64,000 nucleotides of DNA from Sabethes cyaneus. Lineage: Eukaryota > Arthropoda > Insecta > Diptera > Culicidae. The translations under genes and the position numbers were made by a program. This document shows, one piece after another, positions 22,291 through 33,799 of this stretch (its first letter is position 1; each line of letters begins with the position of its first letter). The DNA is taken from the NCBI RefSeq assembly GCF_943734655.1, contig NC_071355.1, positions 210,265,103 to 210,329,102 on the forward strand, written 5' to 3'. The notes beneath the pieces were generated by a model, which saw only the letters and a program-made list of their open reading frames with translations, was not told the origin of the DNA and did no database searches.

Positions 22291-23015
22291 TACTCTGGGC
22301 TTCACAAGCAATTGCGGTCGAGCAGACTAACCCCCGTACAAAGTGTACCCTGTGGGCATGAAACATGAACAATATTCGAGGAAGACCTGCGAGTGCTCGG
22401 AGTTTTCGAATGACGAGTGCTAAGAATGATTTTCGGCGGCGTACAGGTGAACGGAGTATAAAGGTGGAGGATTAACCATGAACTCGCACAGCTCTATGGC
22501 GACTCGTCGGACACGAAGGGCAGGACATGTTGCAAGAATACTGAACACATACTCTGCAAAGATGGCGTTTGCCTCAAATCCGGTAGGAACAAGACAACCG
22601 AAAGCGTAGCGAGCGAATTGGTTAGACCAGGTGGAGCGAGATCAGGCGGAGAGTACTCGGTGTCTGAGGGATTGGAGAGTGGCAGCTCACAATCGAGTAA
22701 ATTGGAGAAATCTTGTTCAATAGGCTTTGTTTTAGGATGGCAAGCCACCTAAGTAAGAGGTGGCCACATCGCAAGAATGCCGACGATTGTACAACGAAAT
22801 TTGGTCTCTTCAAAAGCGCCACAAGTACCAGAAATAAAGAGGCACAAGGTACAGGATGGCTCGACCAGATTGAAACCGACTTGCTTGTGTCGAGACCTTT
22901 AGCAATTAAGCGACAAGTAACCCAGGACCTTGGATAGTGGAGACACGTTCTTGATACAGTGCTAGCCACCCCAGCTTTAAGCTGTTATAAGAAGAAGGAG
23001 GAGAAGAAGAAGATG
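22290..23015 (+). pseudogene. Two abutting RTE-like LINE C-terminal ends
   Basis: The first piece (22290 to about 22735) contains degraded thumb and C-terminal blocks: NDEC-type remnants near 22410, RMIFGGVQVN and RWRINHELAQLYGD. The PVGTRQP/ARWLDQVE-type block follows in shifted frames around 22585-22640. The second piece (22735-23000) repeats the same end region: RKNADDCTTKFGLF, GTGWLDQIETDLLVSRPL and the terminal TVLATPAL near 22955-22980. It closes with an AAGAAGAAGGAGGAGAAG tail, the same type of tail as at 45578-45607. Two different 3' ends therefore lie head to tail, either by two insertions at one site or by duplication. Confidence 0.75.
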
Positions 23016-23974
23016 GTCAGATCTACTATGACAAACATTATTAAAGCGATCAAAAAACATCTGACAACAGCCAGAAAACCAAGATGCTACATCGACCGGT
23101 AGAAGAGTGACGTGACATACTTTTCATATATAATCCTAACCTTTGCATCAGGGATATCGGAAGCATTTGAATGCGTCATGATGCACTTAATTATGTAGAA
23201 CCAATTTTTGACCGCTCACGCACTTTTAAATTCAACACGAAAATTCTCAGATGCAAATGTTTGACTAATACCGACATCAAAATTCTCACTCGTCATTAAT
23301 ATAGACAGCGATTCTAGTAACTATTTTGGAATCGGTTTGATATTGTTGACACTTGCTGCAAAGCGTGGGGGTGCCAGTGGCTTCAAGCACATCAAGAAAC
23401 AAAACTGTACAATTTATCGATGATTGTACGAATTTTTAGACTTCTGCAAAATAATTCCAATGACAGTTAAGCTTTCGCAGTCACCAATACCACTAAATAT
23501 TTGTGGTGAGGGTGACAATCAATAATGTTGATCATATTTACATTTGTTCACAGAGCTTTCCAGTTTTGTGTGTGTTGGTGCTTGAAAATGAGGCATACAA
23601 CAACAGTAAACAAAAGAGATGCATGCCTTTGTCACCAAGGTACAATGATTTGCAATCTTTCGCGAATGATTTTCGTCTTTCGCTGGCTTAACTGCCATCA
23701 AAATGTGTGCTTGAATTGGAAACAGGATGATAAATTTGACCAAAATATGTGTTCTTAGTGATGTCCGATTATTTCTCGATTAATCGAACTAATCGATTAT
23801 CTGTTAAAATAATCGATTAATTTTTAATCGATTGCTTTATGTTGCGATTAGTAGATAATCGATTGCCTGGTCGATCGATTATGCCGGATTTTTGAAAATT
23901 TTATTATTTAGCAATTTCTAACAAATTTAATTTATTACAGTGGCTGGCGCTTAGCTACTAAATTAACCACACGC

Positions 23975-24190
23975 GATTAGCCAGTTAGTTGGTTTCGCTT
24001 AGTTGGTTTCGAGGTACGATGCTGATCTAACAAACTGGTCGTCGTATTCGTATGTTCGAATCTCGGCTAGGCGATGCTGCTAGATAGAATCAGTGGAGTT
24101 GTTACACTAGCTTCATAACTGTCCTAATAGCCCTCTAATAATACTGATGTGAAGTCTGTCGATAAATAGGGGTCAAGTCTTAAGGTATCC
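23975..24190 (+). repeat. SINE family A copy inside the hAT-like element
   Basis: The head has GGTTTCGAGGTACGATGCTG (A-box region, preceded by a short duplication of TTAGTTGGTTTCG) and the B box TGTTCGAATCTCGG. The body ends GAAGTCTGTCGATAAATAGG, as in the other family A copies. It lacks the final GGCTTTGCTTT tail. Confidence 0.78.
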
Positions 24191-24683
24191 AGCTGAAAAG
24201 AAAACAGCTCAAGAAAAAAAACCTGCTATTTACCAACGGGGTGGCACGCTAGAATTTCAGCATAACGAACATCTATTTTCATTCTGCTTTCACAAAACTG
24301 GACAAACTGTTGTCGTATTTTTACTCATTCAACAGAAAAATATTATGTGATGTATAATATATTACAAAACCGCAAGAATGTTCAGCAAATTGTACTAAAC
24401 TAAATAATCTTTAACTGCCATCATTTGGTACAGCCAGCAACAAGTTTTGTTACCCGATTTAACATTGCCTTATGGTGAACAGGCCATTTTTCGGGTGCCA
24501 GTGCCAGTGATGTCGGTTACGCACCAAATATATGGGAGATGACAACCTTGCCATCCCGTTGCTATTTACCGACCAATCTGATGTAGTTCTTTTAACGTAG
24601 TTGCATAGATATCAATTGAACAACAATGGAGATAGACTAATCTCAAGATTTTAGTCTTGACCTTGGAATGAGGTCATACATAT

Positions 24684-25120
24684 ATTAATATTTTTTTTTT
24701 GAAACGATGGTTCTACAATTGATGAAGGGACGGTAGGGGAAAGAAATGAAAATTTTTGGTGAAGGAGGGGGAAGAGCAGAAAGGAAGGGGGGGGGGGTAT
24801 TGGTAGCTATGCTTGACAAGTAGTCATTTTGACTCCTACCTTTTGTCCAATGCTGGAAGGTGCATGAGTCGAACCAAGCTGTAATCTGAGATTATAACCC
24901 AGTTATAATCTCAGATTACAGCTTGGTTCGACTCATGCACCTTCCAGCATTGGACAAAAGGTAGGAGTCAAAATGACTACTTGTCAAGCATAGCTACCAA
25001 TACCCCCCCCCCCTTCCTTTCTGCTCTTCCCCCTCCTTCACCAAAAATTTTCATTTCTTTCCCCTACCGTCCCTTCATCAATTGTAGAACCATCGTTTCA
25101 AAAAAAAAAAAAATATTAAT
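24684..25120. repeat. Near-perfect palindrome of two SINE family B 3' parts
   Basis: Two arms of about 214 bases (24684-24897 and 24903-25120) are near-identical reverse complements around a five-base centre. Each arm is the body and 3' end of SINE family B with its poly(A) outward, so the two copies are joined head to head and the tRNA-like heads are missing. Both outer ends read ATTAAT next to the A/T run, which may be the target duplication. Confidence 0.9.
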
Positions 25121-25470
25121 GGAGATAGAGCCGAAAGTTTAACTGCAAGTATCCTTATTTTTGGTATCGGGACGTAAAGGTTATAACCAATCGATTATTT
25201 CGACTAATCGATTATAAAGCGTCGATTAATCGATGTCAATTATTGGCCGCCCAAAAAGTAATCGATTATTAACTAATCGATTAACTGGAAAAATCGGACA
25301 TCACTATGTGCTCTGCAGTGTAGCAAACGAAGCAACACAACTAATAATCGCTATTTTTCGGTTTGTTCCTCCAGCATCAGCTGTTTCCCAACATGAGGCA
25401 AACAACATGTATATACACGCGTATTTCGTGTTCGCTAGTGCGAGTGCTTGAGCTGTCAGAAAGCTGTATA

Positions 25471-27084
25471 CAGTGGACTCTCGGAAAAGTTAATCGATTG
25501 GGGAATGGGTCGATTAACTTTTCCGAACTATTAACTTTTCCGAGTAGTCATAAAAATCACTGAAAATGATAAATACAAAAGCGAAAAATGCATTCTGGGA
25601 TAGAGTAGGGCGGGACATAAGTGCGATGTTTGAAGTTGTCATCAATTTTCTTGAGATATAAAGAAGGACAACAACATAATATATTTTATAATGATGCAGT
25701 AACTCAATGTCTTCAGATTCAACTATAAATCATCTGCGGTAATAGTGTTTTGCAAAATAAATTCTTCTTTCTTCTGATCAAGTGCAGATTCGCACTTTTA
25801 CCCCACTAGCGGGGCAAAAGTGCGAATACCACAAAAGTTTGAAGCTTGAATCCATGAAGTTAGCCCAGCAGTAGCTAACAAAACCATATTATCTTCAATC
25901 TGCGTTATGTTTCGGTAAGGAATATTCTCAATTTGCACCTTTTCTATTTTGCGCTGGTGTATTGCAGCCTCCGTTAGATCGAAACTTTTCCAAACGTTTG
26001 TTTTTTGTTTCATCAGCAGAAACACATTGTTTTTCTTCGGCCAACATCTGCAGAGCACACAGTTTTCTGCAGATCTTTTATTTCTAGTATCTGTAATTTA
26101 GTGCCTAAAGCTGTATATAATAAGCTATACATTTTTGCCTCGTCCATGAATCGCACTTTTGCCCCGTCCGTGAATCGAACTTTTACCCCGCTAGGCGCTT
26201 GATGGGGTTAGATTAAATTACGGAAAAGCGAAATATATTTTGTAAATTATTTTCGCTGTATTTTCAAAACAGATATGTGAGTGATGTAAAACGCTGCTAC
26301 AAATTTTCAACAAGTAATATCCTCCTGTTGATATCGTATTTGCCGTATAACGAAAAATTACATCAAAACCGCCCTAAAATATCGTTTGCACATAACTCAG
26401 CAACTATGCTTCGTAAGCAACCAAAGTTTACGTTAGATTCAAGCTGTCAAAGTAGTCACCCATCCATGCCAATGTAGAAAATTTACTCGGAATCTGCACT
26501 GATAAATCATTGAATCACACTTTTACCCGCATCGCACTTTTACCCCTCCTTACGCTATAGGATACACATTTTTATGTATTTGAAAGTTGTAACGGAAAGA
26601 AATATGTAGCAAGATCTTTATAAAATAATACTTAGTTCCTTTCAGTAAGTTTAAAATAATCGGTTACACACTTTTGTTTTTTCTGCAACTACGTTTTGAT
26701 AATGTTCGCGCTTATTTTTAGTTCCTTAGTTGGCATTTAAAATTCATCTGAGTTTGCGCTTTTCCGGTATGTTATCAATAATCCTGAAGTAACTATGTGC
26801 TCGAACTATCGTTGCGACTGTCCGGTACAAAAGTTTAATTTAATCCCAGTTATGATGCGTCTGTATAAAACTGTGGAAAGGCGACAATAAACTGAAAAAT
26901 GAGAAATAAAGATAGAAGATAAACTCACGTGCGTGGACGAACACTTGGACGAACCAATAAATTCAAACTCTCAGAAAAGTTAAGCCAAAATTAACTTTTT
27001 AGAGCGTTGCATGAGTGCTGATATTCGCTTAACTTTTCTGAACAATTAACTTTTCAGAGAGTTAACTTTTCCGAGAGTCTACTG
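25471..27084. mobile_element. Pogo-like non-autonomous element, split by a 0.95-kb MITE
   Basis: The left end begins CAGTGGACTCTCGGAAAAGT and the right end, inverted, begins CAGTAGACTCTCGGAAAAGT. TA dinucleotides flank both (25469-25470 and 27085-27086). CAGT(G/A)GACTCTCG-type ends are those of pogo/Tigger elements. AAAAGTTAA phrases repeat in both subterminal parts. Excluding the MITE at 25603-26555, the element is about 0.66 kb and has no transposase. Confidence 0.82.
25603..26555 (+). mobile_element. 0.95-kb TA-flanked MITE, copy 1
   Basis: The left end GAGTAGGGCGGGACATAAGT and the inverted right end GCGTAAGGAGGGGTAAAAGT are related and both are followed by GCGATG. TA flanks are at 25601-25602 and 26556-26557. 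Subterminal copies of GGGGCAAAAGTGCGA-like phrases occur at 25815 and, inverted, around 26150-26190. A near-identical copy lies in the opposite orientation at 48932-49889. There is no transposase; open frames inside are short and overlap on both strands. Confidence 0.88.
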
Positions 27085-27089
27085 TACTA

Positions 27090-30000
27090 TAAATTGTCTG
27101 ACAGTAGATGAAAACAGTACAAGTGTAAGTGCAGAAAGTGCTACAAAGTCCAAGTATGAGTGAGAGGTGAGTGTGCAATAAATTTTCACAGTGCTGAAAT
27201 TTTTTACACAGCAGTCTAAAATGGTGCAAAACGCGCAATACTTAATTTTTTTTTTTTTTTTTTTTGGTTCAACTGAAGTAGTACTATTTGAATTTCATCA
27301 TTAAAAGTAGAAGAAAAGACAAAGAAAAAATTGTATCCGCCATTGAGCTGACTTTTCTCTTTCTCTTATAACTGGATATAGGGTACAGGCATTAGTTTTT
27401 CAGCCGGCCTACCCTCAATTTTTCACATCGTACGGGGAAAATCTATTACTATTTCTTACCAATATACGCTACTATGATTGCACATTTCTTTCGTAGTGAT
27501 AAATTGGTTCTTCAGGTTCAGGAAACACGAAAACAGAGTAGGGCGAATAATTAGAAACATGCCGAAAATACCATCCAATGCCCTACATGATACAGGATAA
27601 CTCATACTTCTGTTTTAGACAAAAAAAAAGTATTATAAAGAAAAGTTACTTTTTAATAAACAGCTGTCCAGTAGAAGTAAAACTTTTCAAAGCTCAAATC
27701 GGCAATATTGTTTCAATCAACCTTCACGTTATCCGTTTCGCCAGGCAACAAAGTGAGCTGTCAACATTTTACGATGGCATGTCAGTGATTGAAAATTCAT
27801 TCTCTGTTTTTAATTATGGCATATAGTAGGCAGTACCGTTGCACCCATCGGGGCTGCCAACTATTTCAAATTGATTTTTTACGAGGGTTTAAATTGATAT
27901 TGCTTCTAATAAGCGGTTACTAGCAGCTATTGCAGTCAGCAGTTTGTTTAATCGGCCGTAATTACACGGAAAATTGTCGCCAGTAAGTAAGTCTGTTTGT
28001 TATCAACATCGGACAAAAAAAAAGTCACTTCAAGTGTCGGGATTAATGTGATCACCCAAATGTACGCCAATTAGCTGGCATCTAATTTACAATGCAAAAT
28101 TAACACGGGGCAGAAACATACACCCAACAGAATCGCTGCAGTTGAGTGACAAAAGACGGTGCATTTTAATTCAATTCAACATCGTCGTCGCCGGAGGTTC
28201 CTATAGCTAACAACCAACGTAAGAACGCATTTGCTGCGACTTCTAGTGCGACTCCGATGCGTAGACAGTCCCTAGTCGGTCGGTCCGTGGGTAGTTGCGT
28301 CTTGCGTGACTTGTTAGCGTTTCCGAAGCGAACCAGTTTCCATCATCAAACGGAACGAACGATGAATCGGTTTCGTGATTTGAAAAGTGCTTTTCATTTG
28401 TACACACATCGTTTGCTGCGAGCAACTGTACTTCATACCTGGTGGCAATTTAGCTGCTCGGAACGAGTTCATTTGCACGCAGGTTGATGCTTTGCGGGGA
28501 CACGCCCTTCGAAGCTCGAATTGGATTCGGTGTGTCTATCTGGCTCGAGATTCCGTTGCGCCGGTAAATTTATTCGTATATGGGATTGTCGGTTATGTCT
28601 GCTTTGGCGAGAGCGAAGTTAAGCGGTGTGTCAGATTAACAGCTTTCCAAACCGCCATTAATCAAGCTTTTCCAGCCTCCGTGAGTTATGAATTGTTGGA
28701 TGTCGTCGAACTATTTAGTTTGGAATGGATTCGGTAAGCCACAGCAATCCCCTGCTGACATCATAATTGGGTTGGGTGTGACCGGCTGTCATGTTGGACG
28801 AGTATGCTTCAAAAGTAATGAATTCACGATTTTGCTTGACAATTTAAAAATTCAAAAATAAGTTTCAACACATTTTGTCAGTGTTTAAAACTGGCGTTTC
28901 ACCTTTCTTCTGAAAGCAAAAAAAAACACAATCATGTTGCCGACTGTTGATGTTTTATGGCAGCTAAGGAAACACGATTTTCGAACGATTTATTACCTGG
29001 TGGCTCGTAACCGTTTTACCGAAGTCGTGATTAGTTCGGTGATGATGTTTGTTCAGGCCACTAACTTGTAAACTGTTGGAGCCTCGCCGCGAGATTGGAT
29101 TGAAAATGTGTTAAAAATCATCAACCGATTTTGAAACGATCGCGCTGACACCACCGAGCGACTGTGTGGCCGCAATAAAAGCATAAAATTTTATATTCAA
29201 CAATTCAGTAAACGTGTTCGCAAAGCTGGTTCGATTGTGCGCTGCCGATCGTATAAACCCTCTGGTGCTCTGACCCCCTCTGGTAGGCCGGTGCAAAGTT
29301 TTGCGCTCCCACAAAAGACACTGCCATCCAAATGCTAAGATCGTGCGTTAGTATTTATAGAAGACTTTAATTTTAACACATTCAGCGTCCGTGCGCAGAA
29401 CAAAACGAGTTCATCACCCTAAACTGCACTAAATCCATCGATCCTGGTATCATCTTCCCACCATATCTTTACTGACATCTTTTCCAATCAAGCTCACAAC
29501 TTCTTCCAGCTAAAGGCACACTAATTTCGGTATTTATGAGCTGCGATCGTGTGTTCGAAATTCCAACCATTTCCCGCTACGGTCTAATCTCGACAAACTG
29601 TCCATCGAGAATCGTTTTGGTTTTGGGTATCTTCACGCGTACATAAATTGGATCGGATTCGTTCCCTTACTTGAGTACTCATTCCATGGACCGCTACAGA
29701 ATCCGTGCTAAAGTCTAAACACGCTACACAACCCGATCGTCGAACGTTAAGTGTAATTAAAATTAAATTTATGTATCAAATTACTATAAAACACGGCAGA
29801 TAATCACTCCTCGCACCGGTGAGAGCGATGCTTTGGCTGACTGGGCGCTCTTAAATGTGACAAAACAAGATAATAAAAAGGTGAGCTTCTTGGCGCATCG
29901 ACCATCGCCCCGGTCCACGATATCGGTGGTCAATAAGCAGGACCATCCAATCCGGTGCAGGTGCGAGGCAAAGAAATCCGTCGTCCGTCGGTCGGGGTGC

Positions 30001-30690
30001 TTCGCTTCGTTTGGTAATCAGTGCGATGACAGCTTTAGTCGTTGTTTCTTGTTAATTTTACGATAGGTTTAATTTTCCTTCCACACCTGTCCGCTGCTGC
30101 GTTGCTGCGTTAGCCGGGAGAAGTTTTATTGGGATACTCTGGGCGTGTAATCGAGAAACACGAAAAACCATCGGGAACTCGACAAATTGTTAAACACCTC
30201 GGCTGCCACCAGATATCAGCCAGACAACGGTTGTTAATTGGTTGTTGAATCTATATTTCTAATCGATGGACATCGAGACCACCTGATTGGATTCGTCAGT
30301 GAATACAGATAACTTAGGGCAACCAACCTTTCCAACAAACTATTTTTAGTACCTCGGCTTGGAATAGAAAATTCACACTTCACTGGTTTATTTGTTTTTT
30401 AGTTCGGCATATCACAATCGTTTTACGTTTACATGTTCAATAACAAAACCCAAAACTACCCAACTGTATTACATACTGAATAAGCTGTGATTACTTAAAT
30501 AACAAGCTTCCATTTCGAAAACCGAATAAATAGCCTGTACGTTGTACATAAATGTAAAACATGTTTTTATTGGGGAAAATATCGTACAAACTTAACAAAT
30601 AGTTTTAAACACTCTGCCTGGTCGCCGTTAATTGTTAACTCCGATATATATTTCAATTTTTTACGTTTCATTATGAAACGCAGAAGAGAA
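27090..30690. other. Single-copy looking DNA, no recognisable gene
   Basis: No transposon protein, tandem array or inverted-repeat element is seen here apart from a T-rich run at 27249-27266. The interval 28100-30100 is GC-richer than its surroundings and has several open frames (28257-28487, 28387-28737, 29833-30066), none with recognisable relatives. It is the longest repeat-free stretch in the left half and so a candidate for enhancer DNA in the presumed T-box gene intron. That role is inference only. Confidence 0.4.
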
Positions 30691-30694
30691 ATAG

Positions 30695-30815
30695 CTAAGC
30701 AAAGCAGCCTAGGTGCTACATTCTATCTTTCGAAACATGACCATCTGTTATTATTCGACAGACTTCGCAGCCCGCTATCAGAGTACAGGACAATTGCAGG
30801 ACTACAGAAAGAGAA
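30695..30815 (-). repeat. SINE family A 3' fragment
   Basis: The plus strand reads GCAAAGCAGCCTAGGTGCTA, then ACAGACTTCGCAGCCCGCTA and AGAGTACAGGACAATTGCAG. These are the inverted tail and body of family A. The tRNA-like head is missing. Confidence 0.72.
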
Positions 30816-30879
30816 ATAGCATTTTTAGTCATTCAGAGATTAATTTGTTTTTTAAATTGATGTCTAGGCCAAACTCTGG

Positions 30880-33468
30880 TCCAGTCCTAGCTCTAGCCCT
30901 AACACTAGCCTTAATCCTTGCTCTATTAGCCCTAGCCCAGATCCAAATCCAGATCGAAGTCCAGATCCAGATCCAGATTTAAGCCTAGATCCAAATTCAA
31001 TCTGAGCCAACTCCAAGTCCTCGGTCAGATCCATGACCAAGCCCTCGATCAGACCTGAGACCCAAGTCCAAGTTCTCGATCAAACCCAAGTCCAAACCCG
31101 CGAACAGAGTCAAGTCCAAGTCCTCGATCAGACCCAAGTCCAAGTCCTCTGCCAGACCCAAGCTCAAGTCCTCTGCCAAACCCAAGTTCAAGCCCTCGGT
31201 CAAACCCAACTCCAAGACCTCGGTCTAATCAACGATTAGAGCCAAGTCCAAGTGCTCGGTCAGACCCAAGTCCAAGTCCTCAGTCAGATCCAAGTTCAAG
31301 TCCTCGGTCAGCGCGAAATTTAAGTCCTCGATCAGACCCAAGTCCAAACCCTCGATTAGAGCCAAGTCCAAGTGCTCGGTCAGACCAAAGTCCAAGTCCT
31401 CGGTAAGACCTAAGTCTAAGTCCTCGACCAGACCCAAGCCCAAATCCTCGATCAGACCAAGTCCGAGTCCTCGGTCAGACCAAGTCCAAGTCCTCGGTCA
31501 GACCCAAGTCCAAGTCCTCTGCCAGACCCCAGTCCAAGTCCTCGGTCAGACCCAAGCCCAAGTCCTCGATCAGACCCAAGCCCAAATCCTCGATCAGAGC
31601 CAAGTCCAAGTGCTCGGTCAGACATAAGTTTAAGATCTCGGTCAGACCCAAGTCTAAGTCCTCGGTCAGACCTAAGTCCAAGCCCTCGATCAGACCCAAG
31701 TCCAAATCCTCGTTCAGAACCAAGTCCAAGTCCTCTGCCAGACCCAAGCTCAAGTCCTCTGCCAAACCCAAGTTCAAGCCCTCGGCCAAACCCAACTCAC
31801 AGTCCTCGGTCTAATCCACGATTAGAGCCAAGTCCAAGTGCTCGGTCAGCCCCAAGTCCAAGTCCTCAGTCAGATCCAAGTTCTAGTCCTCGGTCAGTGC
31901 CAAATTCAAGTCCTCGATCAGACCCAAGTCCAAACCCTCGATTAGAGCCAAGTCCAAGTGCTCGGTCAGACCAAAGTCCAAGTCCTCGGTCAGACCTAAG
32001 TCCAAGTCCTCGACCAGACCCAAGCCCAAATCCTCGATCAAAGCCAAGTCCAAGCCCTCGGTCAGACCAAACTCCAAGTTCTCGGTCTAATCCTCGGTCT
32101 AGACCCAAGTCCAAGTCCTCGATCAGACCAAGTCCAAGTCCTCGGTCAGACCAAGTCCAAGTCCTCGGTCAGACCCAAGTCCAAGTCCTCTGCCAGACCC
32201 AAGTCCAAGTCCTCGGTCAGACCCAAGTCCAAGTCCTCGATCAGACCCAAGCCCAAATCATCGATCAGAGCCGAGTCCAAGTGCTCGGTCAGACCCAAGT
32301 CCAAGTCCTCTACCAGACCCAAACCCAAGTCCTGAACAAAACCCTAGTCCAAGTCCTCGGTCAGATGCAAGTCCAAGTTCTCGGTAAGACCCAGGTCAAA
32401 GTCCTCGGTCAGACTCAAGTCAAAATTCTCGGTTAGACTCAACTCCAGATCCTCGGTCAGAGCTGAGTCCATGTTCTCGGTCAGAGCCAAGTCCAAGACG
32501 TTGGTCTGACCCAAGTCCAAGTATTCTGCCAGACTCAAGTCCAAATCCTCGGTCAGATCCCAGCCCAAGTCCTCAATCCGACCTAAGTCCGAGTCCTCGG
32601 TCACACCCAAGTCCAACTCTTCGGTCAGAGCTAAGTCCAAGCCGTCGGTCAGACTCAAGTCCAGGTCCTCGGTCAGAGCTAAGTCCATGTGCTCGGTCAG
32701 ATTCAAGTCCAGGTCCTCGGTAAGAGTCAAGTCCAAGTCTTCTACCAGGCCCAAGTCCGAGTCCTCTGCCAGACCCAAGTCCAAGTCCACGGTCAGACTC
32801 AAGTCCAAGTTCTCGGTCAGACCCAGGTCAAAGTCTTCGGTCAGTCCAAACCCTCTGTCAGACTCAACTCCAGGTTCTCGGTCAGTGCTGAGTCCATGTT
32901 CTCGGGCAGAACAAAGTCCAAGATCTTAGTCTAACCCAAGTCCAAGTCCTCTGCCAGACTCAAGTCCAAATGCTCGGTCAGACCCAAGTCCAAGTCCTCA
33001 ATTCGACCCAAGTCCAAGTCCTCGGTCAGACCCAACTTCAAGTCCTCGGTCAGACCCAAGTCCATGTCTTCGGTCAAAGCCAAGTCGAAGCCCTCGGTCT
33101 GACTCAAGTCCAGGTCCTCGGTCAGAGCTAAGGCCATGTGCTCGGCCAGACACAAGTCCAAGGCGTCTACGAGACCCAAGTCCAAGTCCTCATTTAGCCT
33201 CAGGTCCAAGTCCTCTGCCAGACCCAAGTCCAAGTCCTCATTTACACTGAGGTCCAAGTCCTCTGACAGACCCAAGTCCAAGTCCTCCTCTACCAGGCTC
33301 AAGTCCGAGTCCTCTGCCAGACTCAATTCCATGTCCTAGGTCAAAGCCAAGTCCATGCCCTCGGCAAGACTCAAGTCCAGGTGCTCGTTCAGAGCTAAGT
33401 CCATGTGCTTGGTCAGACACAAGTTCAAATCCTCGGTCAGAGCCATGTCCAGGTCCACGGTCAGAACC
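30880..33468. repeat. 2.6-kb minisatellite of 24-base units
   Basis: About one hundred variant copies of a unit close to CCAAGTCCAAGTCCTCGGTC plus AGAC run the length of the array. Its left edge degrades into simpler CCAGAT and CTAGCC repeats. Part of the array is duplicated at a larger scale: the block beginning with CTCGGTCTAATC and GATTAGAGCC at about 31220 recurs 586 bases later. Because the unit is a multiple of three and free of stops in five of six frames, long repetitive open frames appear on both strands, giving Ser/Pro/Arg octapeptides on the plus strand and Leu/Asp/Glu octapeptides on the minus strand. The frames break repeatedly and change strand, so a gene is unlikely. Confidence 0.92.
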
Positions 33469-33474
33469 ACTTAT

Positions 33475-33790
33475 TGTACAATTGTACAATTGTTCAATTG
33501 TACAATTCTTTAAACTTATTTAATAAATACAATAATTTCTGTCAGATATCAAGTTGTTAATTAATTATTTTAGTTATTTATTTATTTATTTATTAAACGA
33601 TACGATATATCAATCGCGTATTGGGTACGGTGTTCAACAAATTCAATCAACTTTGACAATGATATGGACATTATTGGCAGAACAGTACACCAGATGAAAG
33701 CACTAATAATACAATAATACAAACTTAAAATTGGAGCTTTAAAAGTTAATATACTGGAAAAAAAACTTTCTTTTAATCCCACGTTGATTA
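33475..33790. other. AT-rich spacer with small TTGTACAATT repeats
   Basis: Four overlapping copies of a TTGTACAATTG-like palindrome lie at 33474-33508, next to the end of the minisatellite. The remainder is AT-rich with no recognisable protein. Confidence 0.5.
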
Positions 33791-33799
33791 ATCCTTCTA

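Larger units (their letters stand above)
23756..25306. mobile_element. hAT-like non-autonomous element with nested SINEs
   Basis: The ends are inverted: TAGTGATGTCCGATT at the left and its reverse complement at the right. Flanking octamers TGTGTTCT (23748-23755) and TGTGCTCT (25307-25314) differ at one base and fit the 8-base duplication made by hAT transposases. TAGNGATG-type ends are also typical of hAT elements. Both subterminal regions are packed with the palindromic octamer TAATCGATTA or variants (23770-23880 and 25188-25285), plausibly transposase-binding sites. No transposase is present. A family A SINE (23975-24190) and a palindromic family B SINE pair (24684-25120) are inserted inside. 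Confidence 0.85.

Noticed and set aside
31897..32808. Long open frames of 179 and 154 codons encoding octapeptide repeats
   Set aside because: They lie within the 24-base minisatellite and result from its unit being divisible by three and stop-free in five frames. Frames exist on both strands and break at every unit-length change.
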